DNA of 64,000 nucleotides from Pseudomonas synxantha (lineage in GTDB: Bacteria > Pseudomonadota > Gammaproteobacteria > Pseudomonadales > Pseudomonadaceae), in NCBI RefSeq assembly GCF_900105675.1, contig NZ_LT629786.1, positions 1,302,001 through 1,366,000 on the forward strand, given 5' to 3'. Under the pieces are notes generated by a model. The model was not told the origin of the DNA and made no database searches. It saw only the letters and a list, made by a program, of their open reading frames with translations. The position numbers were made by a program, and so were the translations under genes. Below, piece by piece: positions 18,662-26,307 of the stretch; positions within the stretch are counted from its first letter, which is position 1; every line of letters begins with the position of its first letter.

Positions 18662-19831
18662 TCAACCCCCACTGCTGTCGGACGGGCCGATCAACAGGTG
18701 ATCGCCCTCATTGAGACCCTCGAGCACCTCGATGCGCAGGCGGTCGCTGATACCCAGGCGCACTTTGCGCTCTTCGATGGCGCCGTTTTGCGCCACGACC
18801 CGGGCGATCTGTGTGTCTGCGCCGGGCGTGCCCTGCAGGGCGGCGACGGGCACGGTCAGGGTGTCCTTGACTTGGCCTGAGACGAAAAATACCTGGGTGG
18901 TCATTTCCGCCATCAGCGCGTTGTCGGCGTTGTCCACGTCCAGCAGCACGGTGTAGAGCACCACTCGGCCGGTCCCGCTCTTGCTGGAGCTGCTCGGGCT
19001 GCCGCTGCCCTGGGTTTCGTTCAGGGGCTTGGGCGGGATCGGCAGGATCTGGCGCACGGTACTGGCCCAGCGTCGGCTGCCGCCGCTCAACGTGGTGAAA
19101 TACGCACGCATGCCGGGTTTGACGTGGCCGATGTCGGCTTCGGAAACTTCGGCCCATACGGTCATCGGCGACAGCTTGGCGATGCGCAGGATCAGCGGGG
19201 TTTGTTGTTGTGCGTTGAGGGTCTGGCCGACCCGCGCATCCACGGCTACCACGGTGCCGGTCATCGGTGCATAGATGCGCGTGTAGCCCAGCTCGGCTTC
19301 ATCGCTGCGCAGGCTGGCCCGGGCCTGGCGGATCTGGGCCTGGAACATGTCGACCCGGGCCTGGGTCGCGCTGAGTTCGGCCTGGGCGGTCTGCACGTCT
19401 TCTTCGCGGGTGGCATTGCCGGCGCTCAGGCGCTGCTGGCGCTGATACTTCTGGCGGGCCAGCGCGTGCTGGGCTTTTTGCTCCTGCAATTGGGCCTCGA
19501 GGTTTTCGATGGCGTAGCGGCTGGCATCGAGCTTGGCTTGTTGTGTCGAAGGATCGATCTCCACCAGCAACTGGCCTTCCTTGACCTGGTCACCGGCTTC
19601 GACATGGATCATGCGGATCTGCCCGGAGGCCTGGGCGCCGACGTCCACATACCGTCGCGGTTGCAGGGTGCCCAGGGCGGTGACGCTGTTTTCGATATCG
19701 CCGCGGGTCACGGTGACGGTCGCCAGGGCGTCGCGGCCCGGCGCCAGGCCCTGCCAGGTGGCGAACGCAACAATGGGAATCAGGCACGCTACCGCTAGCA
19801 GGGCGCGTCGGGCAGGTCGAGGGCGTTTCAT
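18662..19831 (-). CDS. pvdR: Periplasmic adaptor (membrane fusion) protein PvdR
   Basis: The 389-aa MacA-type adaptor begins with a signal anchor ([17 protein letters not shown]). Next come the barrel/lipoyl segment [24 protein letters not shown], a long coiled-coil hairpin (about residues 105-190) and a C-terminal beta region. It couples PvdT to OpmQ. An exact PvdS-type promoter lies 56-79 bp before the start codon, so the operon is expected to be induced by iron starvation. Confidence 0.9.
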   Translation of the reverse strand: MKRPRPARRALLAVACLIPIVAFATWQGLAPGRDALATVTVTRGDIENSVTALGTLQPRRYVDVGAQASGQIRMIHVEAGDQVKEGQLLVEIDPSTQQAKLDASRYAIENLEAQLQEQKAQHALARQKYQRQQRLSAGNATREEDVQTAQAELSATQARVDMFQAQIRQARASLRSDEAELGYTRIYAPMTGTVVAVDARVGQTLNAQQQTPLILRIAKLSPMTVWAEVSEADIGHVKPGMRAYFTTLSGGSRRWASTVRQILPIPPKPLNETQGSGSPSSSSKSGTGRVVLYTVLLDVDNADNALMAEMTTQVFFVSGQVKDTLTVPVAALQGTPGADTQIARVVAQNGAIEERKVRLGISDRLRIEVLEGLNEGDHLLIGPSDSSGG

Positions 19832-19886
19832 GGGTAGGTTCCAGCCAGGAAAGATCGGGGCGCAGTTGCGCAGAGCTGACAGTTAA

Positions 19887-19911
19887 ACGAGAAAAAGCCC
19901 CAGGGATTTAG
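19887..19911 (-). promoter_or_regulatory. PvdS-dependent (iron-starvation) promoter for pvdR-pvdT-opmQ
   Basis: On the minus strand GCCTAAATCCC is followed by CGT, with exactly 16 nt between TAAAT (19906-19910) and CGT (19887-19889). This equals the published iron-starvation box layout (TAAAT-N16/17-CGT, with CTAAATCCC as extended -35). Confidence 0.88.
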
Positions 19912-19978
19912 GCTGTTACACACGCAGAAACAGGTCTGCGGAGAAAAAAAACCTACGTTGATGCAAGACTTCTTTAAA

Positions 19979-20002
19979 AGTAGATGAGAATTACTATAAA
20001 TT
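19979..20002 (+). promoter_or_regulatory. Candidate Fur box / promoter of the fpvI-like gene
   Basis: The AT-rich stretch AGTAGATGAGAATTACTATA resembles the Fur consensus (GATAAT-type hexamers) and lies about 85-105 bp before the sigma factor start codon. No PvdS box is seen here. The match is imperfect. Confidence 0.5.
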
Positions 20003-20086
20003 GCACACACTCAAACTGCCATCATCGATGGCCTCGTTCCTGCTCGGGCGGGCATCGTCAGCACCACGGCCATGGGGCCAGGAGTC

Positions 20087-20569
20087 ATGTTGGAAAACTA
20101 CTATCGCGAGCTGGTGTGTTTCCTCAACGCCAAGCTGGGCAACCGTCAGGTGGCCGAAGATGTGGTGCATGACGCTTATGTGCGGGTGCTGGAGCGCGCC
20201 AGCGATACGCCGATCGAGCAGCCCCGTGCGTTTCTTTACCGCACGGCCTTGAACTTGGTGATTGACGGCCACCGACGCAATGCCTTGCGTCAGACCGAAC
20301 CCCTTGAGGTGCTGGACAGCGAAGAGCGTTTCGCCCCTTGTTCACCCCACACCAGCCACGACCAGCGCCAACGCCTGGAGATGCTCGAGCGCGCCCTGGC
20401 CGAGTTGCCGGCCGCCTGTCGCGACAGCTTCCTGCTGCGCAAACTCGAAGGCCTGTCCCACCTGCAGATCGCCGCGCGCCTGGGCATTTCCCGCAGCCTG
20501 GTGGAAAAACACATCGTCAACGCGATGAAGCATTGCCGAGTGCGCATGCGCGAGTGGGAAGCGCACTGA
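20087..20569 (+). CDS. fpvI: ECF sigma-70 factor, FpvI-like (iron/pyoverdine signalling)
   Basis: Start ATG 20087 (MLENYYRELVCFLNAKLG) follows AGGAG closely; an ATG at 20072 is a less likely alternative. The 160-aa protein has sigma region 2 (NRQVAEDVVHDAYVRVLE, PRAFLYRTALNLVIDGHRR) and region 4 (LPAACRDSFLLRKLEGLSHLQIAARLGISRSLVEKHI), typical of FecI-type ECF factors. In P. aeruginosa fpvI lies between pvdA and fpvR-pvdRT-opmQ; here the same slot holds this gene, supporting FpvI, which directs the ferripyoverdine receptor gene. No anti-sigma gene (fpvR) is present beside it. It is clearly not PvdS. Confidence 0.78.
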   Translation: MLENYYRELVCFLNAKLGNRQVAEDVVHDAYVRVLERASDTPIEQPRAFLYRTALNLVIDGHRRNALRQTEPLEVLDSEERFAPCSPHTSHDQRQRLEMLERALAELPAACRDSFLLRKLEGLSHLQIAARLGISRSLVEKHIVNAMKHCRVRMREWEAH

Positions 20570-20581
20570 TCAGCTGTTGGT

Positions 20582-20605
20582 TAAATTTTATTTCACTGTC
20601 CTCGT
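20582..20605 (+). promoter_or_regulatory. PvdS-dependent promoter for pvdA
   Basis: TAAAT at 20582-20586 and CGT at 20603-20605 are separated by exactly 16 nt, the iron-starvation box spacing. It lies 85-108 bp before the pvdA start codon. The extended CCC after TAAAT is absent, so it may be weaker than the pvdR copy. Confidence 0.75.
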
Positions 20606-20689
20606 TTCCTATCAACACACGGCCGGTTGTTCAGGCCATGAAAGGTATCCCGCCCCCACCGCCAAGGGGCTTATCCAGAGGACACTGGA

Positions 20690-22027
20690 ATGACACAGGC
20701 AATTGCTTCGCCCGCGGTTCATGATTTGATCGGGATCGGCTTCGGCCCCTCGAACCTGGCGCTGGCCATCGCCCTGCAGGAACGTGAAAAGGCCCAGGGC
20801 AAGCTGGACGTGCTGTTTCTCGACAAGCAAGCCGACTACCGCTGGCACGGCAACACCCTGGTGACCCAGAGTGAACTGCAGATTTCCTTCCTCAAGGACC
20901 TGGTGACCCTGCGCAACCCCACCAGCCCATATTCCTTCGTCAATTACCTCAAGGCCCATGACCGCCTGGTGGACTTCATCAACATGGGCACCTTCTACCC
21001 CTGCCGCATGGAGTACAACGACTACCTGCGCTGGGTCGCGGGGCAGTTTCAGGCCCAGGCGAGCTACGGTGAGGAAGTGCTGGCCATCGAGCCGATCCTG
21101 CACCAGCAGCAGGTCGAGGCGTTGCGGGTGATCTCCCGTGATGCCCAGGGTGAGCAGCATGTGCGCACCACTCGCTCGGTGGTCGTCAGCGCCGGTGGCA
21201 CGCCGCGTATTCCCGAGGCGTTCCAGGCGCTCAAGGGTGACAGCCGGGTGTTCCACCACTCCCACTACCTGGAGCGCATGGCCAGCCAGCCCTGCGTGAG
21301 CGGCAAGGCCATGCGCATTGCGGTGATCGGCGGCGGCCAGAGCGCGGCTGAAGCGTTTATTGACCTCAATGACAGCTTCCCGTCGGTGCAGGTCGATATG
21401 ATCCTGCGCGGCTCGGCCCTCAAGCCGGCCGATGACAGCCCGTTCGTCAACGAAGTGTTCTCGCCGGCCTTCACCGACCTGGTGTTCCAGCAAGTCGGTG
21501 CTGAGCGCGAGCGCCTGGTCGCCGAGTACCGCAACACCAACTATTCGGTGGTGGACCTGGACCTGATCGAGCGCATCTACGGGATTTTCTACCGCCAGAA
21601 AGTCTCCGGCATCGCGCGCCAGGCGTTCCGCACCATGACCGTGGTGGAGAAAGCCACCGCCGGCCCGCTGGGTATCGAACTGGTGCTGCGCAACAACGCC
21701 ACTGGCGAAACCAGCCTCAACCATTACGACGCAGTGATCCTGGCCACCGGCTACGAGCGCCAGATGCACCGCGAACTGTTGGCGCCGCTGCAGGCCTATA
21801 TGGGCGATTTCGAAGTGGCCCGCGACTACCGCATCGTCACCGACGAGCGCTGCAAGGCCGGCATCTACATCCAGGGCTTCAGCCAGGCCAGCCATGGCTT
21901 GAGCGATACCTTGCTGTCGGTGCTGCCGATTCGCGCCGATGAGATTGCGGCGTCGTTGTATGAGAACGATCAAAATCGTGACAAGGGCCGTTCGGTGCAG
22001 GACCTGCTGCTGGCCACCGCCAGCTGA
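20690..22027 (+). CDS. pvdA: L-ornithine N5-monooxygenase PvdA
   Basis: The 445-aa flavoprotein makes N5-hydroxyornithine for pyoverdine. FAD-binding IGIGFGPSNLALAIAL lies near the N-terminus, the NADPH motif IGGGQSAAEAF near the middle, and the C-terminal ATGYE motif (VILATGYERQMH) is characteristic of N-hydroxylating monooxygenases. Residues such as LVTQSELQISFLKDLVTLRNPTSPYSFVNYL match the ornithine-hydroxylase family. The length is close to that of known PvdA proteins. Expression from the upstream PvdS-type promoter is expected under iron limitation. Confidence 0.96.
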   Translation: MTQAIASPAVHDLIGIGFGPSNLALAIALQEREKAQGKLDVLFLDKQADYRWHGNTLVTQSELQISFLKDLVTLRNPTSPYSFVNYLKAHDRLVDFINMGTFYPCRMEYNDYLRWVAGQFQAQASYGEEVLAIEPILHQQQVEALRVISRDAQGEQHVRTTRSVVVSAGGTPRIPEAFQALKGDSRVFHHSHYLERMASQPCVSGKAMRIAVIGGGQSAAEAFIDLNDSFPSVQVDMILRGSALKPADDSPFVNEVFSPAFTDLVFQQVGAERERLVAEYRNTNYSVVDLDLIERIYGIFYRQKVSGIARQAFRTMTVVEKATAGPLGIELVLRNNATGETSLNHYDAVILATGYERQMHRELLAPLQAYMGDFEVARDYRIVTDERCKAGIYIQGFSQASHGLSDTLLSVLPIRADEIAASLYENDQNRDKGRSVQDLLLATAS

Positions 22028-22068
22028 GCCGTTCCTACAGACGGCACTTGTGACAAGGTGTGGCTATT

Positions 22069-22090
22069 GGTACTGTACAAAAAACCAGTA
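22069..22090 (+). promoter_or_regulatory. LexA-like SOS box upstream of the radical-SAM repair operon
   Basis: TACTG and CAGTA arms enclose a core that fits CTG-N10-CAG exactly (CTG at 22073-22075, CAG at 22086-22088), with an A-rich centre as in LexA operators. It lies 16 bp before the start codon of the radical-SAM gene, a position suited to repression. Confidence 0.65.
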
Positions 22091-22103
22091 TCGGTAGCCC
22101 GCC

Positions 22104-23324
22104 ATGCAGTTGATCGAAAAACTCAGCATCCTCGCTGACGCCGCCAAGTACGACGCATCCTGCGCCAGCAGTGGCGCGCCCAAGCGCAGTTCCGAGGGCA
22201 AGGCGGGGCTGGGGTCCACCGATGGCATGGGCATTTGCCACAGCTACACACCTGACGGGCGCTGCGTGTCGTTGCTCAAGGTGTTGCTCACCAACTTCTG
22301 CCTGTACGACTGCCAATACTGCGTCAATCGCCGTTCCAGCGACGTGCCCCGTGCGCGTTTCAGCCCGGAAGAGGTGGTGACCCTGACCCTGGATTTCTAC
22401 AAGCGCAACTGCGTCAGCGGGCTGTTCCTCAGTTCCGGCATCATCCGTTCGGCCGACTACACCATGGAACAACTGGTGCGGGTGGCCAAGCTGCTGCGCG
22501 AAGAGCATGACTTTCGTGGCTATATCCACCTCAAGACCATCCCCGAGGCCGACCCGGCGCTGATCGCCGAGGCGGGGCGCTATGCCGACCGTCTCAGCGT
22601 GAATATCGAATTGCCCACCGATGCCAGCCTGCAAACCCTGGCGCCGGAGAAACAGATCGTCTCGATCAAGCAGGCCATGCAGACCATTTATACCGGCGAG
22701 CAGACGGTGCTGAACGAACCCCGTGCCCCGCGTTTCGCCCCGGCCGGGCAGAGCACGCAGATGATCGTTGGCGCCGACGACACCGATGACAGCACCATCC
22801 TCCACGGTGCCGAGGCGTTGTATGGCAATTTCAAGCTGCGCCGCGTGTATTACTCGGCGTTCAGCCCCATCCCCAACAGCCCGAAAAGCGTACCCCTGGC
22901 CGCGCCGCCGCTGATGCGCGAACACCGTTTGTACCAGGCCGATTTCCTCCTGCGCAGCTACGGTTTCAGCGCCAACGAACTGTTTACAGGCCCCGGCCAC
23001 CTGGCCCTGGATATCGACCCCAAGCTGGCCTGGGCCCTTGAGCACCGCGAGGTGTTCCCGCTGGACCTGAACCGCGCCGAGCCGACCCTGATTGCGCGTA
23101 TTCCCGGCATCGGCCTGCGCACCACCCAGCGCCTGGTGGACCTGCGCCGCGAACGCAAGATCCGCTTCGAAGACCTTGCACGCATGCGCTGCGTGCTGGC
23201 CAAGGCCAAGCCTTTTTTCATCACCAGCGACTACCACCCGCAACAGGCCGACAGCACCAGCGTGTTGTTGCGCGAGCAATTGCGCGACCGCCCGCAGCCA
23301 CAACAGATGGGGTTGTGGGGATGA
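22104..23324 (+). CDS. Radical SAM protein of the UDG-linked putative DNA modification/repair family
   Basis: The 406-aa protein has the radical SAM cluster motif C-x3-C-x2-C in NFCLYDCQYC and the family's N-terminal segment (LADAAKYDASCASSG, GICHSYTPDGRCVSLLKVLLTN). The C-terminus carries a helix-hairpin-helix-like region (LIARIPGIGLRTTQRLVDLRRERKIRFEDL). It matches the family annotated as putative DNA modification/repair radical SAM protein, usually paired with the next gene's family. The substrate is unknown. The LexA-like box upstream and the 4-bp overlap with the next gene suggest an SOS-inducible two-gene operon. Confidence 0.9.
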   Translation: MQLIEKLSILADAAKYDASCASSGAPKRSSEGKAGLGSTDGMGICHSYTPDGRCVSLLKVLLTNFCLYDCQYCVNRRSSDVPRARFSPEEVVTLTLDFYKRNCVSGLFLSSGIIRSADYTMEQLVRVAKLLREEHDFRGYIHLKTIPEADPALIAEAGRYADRLSVNIELPTDASLQTLAPEKQIVSIKQAMQTIYTGEQTVLNEPRAPRFAPAGQSTQMIVGADDTDDSTILHGAEALYGNFKLRRVYYSAFSPIPNSPKSVPLAAPPLMREHRLYQADFLLRSYGFSANELFTGPGHLALDIDPKLAWALEHREVFPLDLNRAEPTLIARIPGIGLRTTQRLVDLRRERKIRFEDLARMRCVLAKAKPFFITSDYHPQQADSTSVLLREQLRDRPQPQQMGLWG

Positions 23325-24154
23325 TCAGCCTGGAATGCGACAACCTGTTCAGCACCTGGCGCGAACAGGCGCGCTGGCTGCTCAGCCATCAGGTCGACCC
23401 CAGCCAGGTGAGTTGGGGCCAGACGCAGGCGGCGGACCTGTTCGCCACCGATGAGCCGATCCCGCCAGGGCTGGGGCCGTTCCAGGCACGGATCCCCAAG
23501 GCGCTGCTGGAACTGCTGGAGTCGGCCGCCTGTTACCACGGCGATCAGCGTTGGAGTTTGTTGTACGAGGTGCTTTGGCGGGTCAGCCATGGTGATCGCA
23601 CCGCGATGTTGGCGGGGGACAAGCTGGGCAGCGAGTTGCAGCGGCGCATCAAGCAGGTCAGCCGTGAAGCCCATCACCTGCATGCGTTTGTGCGCTTTAT
23701 TGCCCTGCCGGCCGAGGCGGGGCCGGAACTGCCGGAGTACGTGGCCTGGCATGAGCCGGCCCACGACATTCTCAAAAGCGCCAGCCAGCACTTTGTCGGG
23801 CGCATGGGCCGCCATCGCTGGATGATCGCGACGCCCCTGGACGGGGTGTATTACGACGGCGAACAGTTGATTCATCAACGCCGGTGCCCCGAGGCCTGGC
23901 AGCAACTGGCGCAGAATGTTGACGACCCCCACAGTGCGATGTGGCTGACCTACTACAGCTACATCTTCAACCCGGCGCGGTTGAACCCCAAGGTGATGGA
24001 GGGGCACCTGCCGAGTCGATTCTGGAAGAATCTGCCGGAGGGCAAGTTGATACCGGGGTTGATCAGCGAGGCGCGGACGGGCAAGCAGAAGGATGGGCAA
24101 GCGAAGCTGGTGGGTACTAAACCCGGCAAGCGTATTGCAAGCGGGCACGGTTGA
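23321..24154 (+). CDS. TIGR03915/DUF4130-type DNA metabolism protein, without fused uracil-DNA glycosylase domain
   Basis: Start ATG 23321 (MISLECDNLFSTWREQA) overlaps the radical-SAM stop codon (ATGA). At 277 aa it matches the short DUF4130 form. It includes HAFVRFIALPAEAGPELPEYVAWHEPAHDILKSASQHFVGRMG and the C-terminal YYSYIFNPARLNPKVMEGHLPSRFWKNLPEG segment typical of the family. In many bacteria this domain is fused to a uracil-DNA glycosylase-like domain; the protein stops here instead with a short basic tail. Its biochemical role is not established. Context points to DNA repair. Confidence 0.87.
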   Translation: MISLECDNLFSTWREQARWLLSHQVDPSQVSWGQTQAADLFATDEPIPPGLGPFQARIPKALLELLESAACYHGDQRWSLLYEVLWRVSHGDRTAMLAGDKLGSELQRRIKQVSREAHHLHAFVRFIALPAEAGPELPEYVAWHEPAHDILKSASQHFVGRMGRHRWMIATPLDGVYYDGEQLIHQRRCPEAWQQLAQNVDDPHSAMWLTYYSYIFNPARLNPKVMEGHLPSRFWKNLPEGKLIPGLISEARTGKQKDGQAKLVGTKPGKRIASGHG

Positions 24155-24343
24155 AAAAAATGTGGGAGCCTCCACCACATCTTCGATGTGACGCTGTCGC
24201 GCAGCAAACTAGGGAGCTTGCTCCCGTGGCGGCCTGACAGCCGACCGGGATGTTGGATCAGACCGAGTACATATCCGTTATTTAGGTTACGGCCACTATT
24301 GGTTCCGCTTTTACAGCGGGTCACTTTTGAAAAGAGCCCCCCG
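24155..24343 (-). repeat. Repeat mosaic left of the IS3 element
   Basis: This stretch contains a GTGGGAGCC REP-like half, a 38-bp block (24176-24213, CACATCTTCGATGTGACGCT...) that recurs in direct orientation at 26072-26109, and from about 24225 the reverse complement of the dispersed repeat seen at 3115-3215, ending with TCACTTTTGAAAAG. No gene is visible. Confidence 0.75.
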
Positions 24344-24407
24344 TGTCAGCCTATCTGTCACCTCTGATGTTTGACTCAATCATTCAAGGGGGCGAAGGTG
24401 TTTGGCA

Positions 24408-24899
24408 ATGCCGAAATGTTATGACAATGACTTCAAAGATTGGGCGGTTCTGCAAATGATGCCGCCCCTTAATCGAGCGGTGGCAGAACTCGCCGTTGCA
24501 ATCGGCGTCACCCCACAGTCACTACGAGATTGGAGACAAATGGCTAGAGATAAAGGTTTGGTCGTTCCAGGCAATAACAAGACAAGTGATCAGTGGTCCA
24601 GTGCCGATAAGTTTAATGCCGTTATGGAAACCGCACCGTTGAGCGAGGTTGAGCTTTCTCAATACTGCCGAATCAAAGGCATTTATCCTGAGCAGATTCA
24701 ACAATGGCGCCTAGCGTGCCAGAACGCCAACGACACACCTGATCCTCAGCCCTCTAAGAAGCAATCCGTCGAGCAAACAACAATTAAGGAGCTTGAGCGG
24801 CAACTGCTTCGCTCCGACGCTGATCGCAAGGAGGCGGTGGCTTTGCTGGAGCTCAGAAAAAAAGCCAATGCGATTTGGGGCAAGGACGAGGAAGACTGA
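24408..24899 (+). CDS. IS3-family transposase OrfA
   Basis: The start is taken as ATG 24408 (MPKCYDNDFKDWAVLQM), with an in-frame TTG at 24402. The 163-aa protein has a helix-turn-helix (LAVAIGVTPQSLRDWRQMARDKG) repeated in a second, related half (ELSQYCRIKGIYPEQIQQWRLACQ), and a C-terminal leucine-zipper-like helix (TIKELERQLLRSDADRKEAVALLELRKKA). It binds the IS ends. The OrfAB fusion would be produced by -1 frameshifting near codon 150. Confidence 0.88.
   Translation: MPKCYDNDFKDWAVLQMMPPLNRAVAELAVAIGVTPQSLRDWRQMARDKGLVVPGNNKTSDQWSSADKFNAVMETAPLSEVELSQYCRIKGIYPEQIQQWRLACQNANDTPDPQPSKKQSVEQTTIKELERQLLRSDADRKEAVALLELRKKANAIWGKDEED
24857..24863 (+). promoter_or_regulatory. Slippery heptamer for -1 frameshift between OrfA and OrfB
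   Basis: The heptamer A AAA AAA sits exactly in the OrfA codon phase (Lys-Lys codons at 24858-24863). After a -1 slip, translation enters the OrfB frame at 24863 and runs without a stop into the transposase domain. This is the standard IS3 recoding site. Confidence 0.8.
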
Positions 24900-25939
24900 T
24901 CAGCGCCTCCGATCGTATACAGGTTTTAGGGCTGATCGCCGAAGCAGTAGCCAGTGGGGCGCGCCGATTTCGGGCGTGTAATGAACTTGGGCTTTGTCTG
25001 CGGACAGTCCAGCGCTGGCGAACCTGCGCAGTAGACAGACGCCAGACAGTCCAGCGCGAAGCGCCGCCAAACAAACTTAGCGCTCTAGAGCGTCAGGCTG
25101 TTTTGGATGCCGCCAATCAACCTGGTTATGCGAGCCTGACACCGCATCAAATCGTCCCAAAACTAGCGGACGAAGGCATTTATTTGGCATCGGAGTCCAC
25201 GTTTTATCGGGTGATGAGAGAAGCGAATCAGAACACACGCCGTGGTCGAGCGAAGGCGCCCAAGCGCAGAGTTTTGACCACACATCGTGCCGACGGCCCT
25301 AATCAGGTGTGGTGTTGGGATATCACTTGGTTACCCACCACCATCAAGGGCCGTTTTTACTACTGGTACATGGTCAAGGACATCTACAGCCGCAAGTTGG
25401 TGACCAACGAAGTACATGAGTCCGAATGTTCAGAACATGCTTGTGCACTACTTGAAAAGGGATGTTTACGGGAGCATACCGCGGGTCGGCCGTTGATTCT
25501 GCACTCGGACAACGGGCATGTGATGAAGGGCTCGCTGCTGCGTGAAAGCATGATCTCGCTGGGTGTTGAACCGTCCTTCAGCCGCCCTCGGGTTAGCAAC
25601 GATAACGCATACGCCGAAGCGCTTTTCCGCACAGCCAAATATTGCCCGCTGTGGCCAGACCAGCCGTTCGACGACCTGACTCAAGCGAGGCTCTGGGTGC
25701 AGAAATTTGTTGAGTGGTACAACGAAGAACACCGCCACAGCGCCTTGAAGTACGTGACGCCGAACGAGCGCCACGAGGGTAAGGCGCCGGCTTTGCTGCT
25801 AGCCCGCAATGATCTGTACAAGTCCGCTAAAGCGGCTAATCCCAGCCGCTGGAGCGGGGACACACGTAACTGGCAGCTTGCAGAAGCTGTTTATCTGAAC
25901 CCGGAGCGACCGGATGCTAAGGCCGCAATGGGTTGCTAA
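24875..25939 (+). CDS. IS3-family transposase OrfB (DDE integrase)
   Basis: Domains in order are an N-terminal HTH-like region, an HTH_21-like segment (PGYASLTPHQIVPKLADEG, STFYRVMREAN) and an rve integrase core. The DDE triad is visible as Asp in WCWDITWLP, Asp in LILHSDNGHVMKG and Glu in NDNAYAEALFRTAKY. The frame begins at TTG 24875 but is most likely translated as an OrfAB fusion. The reading frame is intact, so the element may still be active. Confidence 0.92.
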   Translation: MGQGRGRLISASDRIQVLGLIAEAVASGARRFRACNELGLCLRTVQRWRTCAVDRRQTVQREAPPNKLSALERQAVLDAANQPGYASLTPHQIVPKLADEGIYLASESTFYRVMREANQNTRRGRAKAPKRRVLTTHRADGPNQVWCWDITWLPTTIKGRFYYWYMVKDIYSRKLVTNEVHESECSEHACALLEKGCLREHTAGRPLILHSDNGHVMKGSLLRESMISLGVEPSFSRPRVSNDNAYAEALFRTAKYCPLWPDQPFDDLTQARLWVQKFVEWYNEEHRHSALKYVTPNERHEGKAPALLLARNDLYKSAKAANPSRWSGDTRNWQLAEAVYLNPERPDAKAAMGC

Positions 25940-25969
25940 AACAGTAGTAAGGCGACAGATACATTGACA

Positions 25970-26307
25970 CGTACCGTCTTTTCAAAAGTGAGCCGCCGTA
26001 AGGGCGGAACCTATAGTGGCCGTTACCTAAGCAACGGATATGTACTCGCCCCAACAACCCAACAACCCGGTCACATCGTCGACGTGGCGCCGTCGCGCAG
26101 CAACCTGGGCCGCCACCAAAATATCCGGCGTTAAGACTAAATTTTAACTCTTTAAAATCAGTAGCTTACTTGTTGTTTGAGGGGGCTTGCTCCCGATAGC
26201 GGTGGGTCAGTGAAAGATGAGCTGACTGACACACTGCTATCGGGAGCAAGTCGAATCGTCGCACCGCCCCTCCCACATTGGATCTTCATTGGCTTGGGGA
26301 AGAGGGA
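25970..26307 (+). repeat. Repeat mosaic right of the IS3 element
   Basis: It begins with CTTTTCAAAAGTGA, the inverse of the sequence left of the IS, followed by about 80 bp related to the 3115-3215 repeat (GCAACGGATATGTACTCG). Next come the 38-bp block at 26072-26109 and an AT-rich stretch. The last part is a REPIN (26179-26279). No gene is visible. Confidence 0.75.
26179..26279. repeat. Variant REPIN with a 16-nt block inside its right REP
   Basis: The left half lacks the first bases of the 16-mer (GAGGGGGCTTGC). The right half reads GCAAG, then TCGAATCGTCGCACCG (26251-26266), then CCCCTCCCAC. The identical 16-nt block, reverse complemented, splits a REP at 60399-60414. Confidence 0.85.

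Larger units (their letters stand above)
24344..25969 (+). mobile_element. IS3-family insertion sequence, complete
   Basis: The 1,626-bp element runs from TGTCAGCCTATCTGTCACCT to the inverse of TGTCAATGTATCTGTCGCCT. The two terminal repeats match at about 16 of 20 positions and start TG/end CA as IS3 members do. It encodes OrfA and OrfB in the classical overlapping arrangement with a slippery A7. No perfect 3-4 bp target duplication is evident (CCG left, CGT right). GC content is visibly lower than in the surrounding genes. Confidence 0.88.

Noticed and set aside
20087..20569. Sigma factor considered as PvdS
   Set aside because: It lacks the PvdS sequence pattern and matches the FecI/FpvI form in length and location.
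20612..21973. 453-aa antisense frame across pvdA
   Set aside because: Shadow of the pvdA codon pattern; no motifs, and pvdA itself has complete FAD and NADPH motifs.
24341..25971. IS boundaries extended by CG on each side to CGTGTCA
   Set aside because: The extension also matches as inverted bases, but IS3 elements begin TG and end CA, so the two extra bases were left as flank; no duplication supports either choice firmly.
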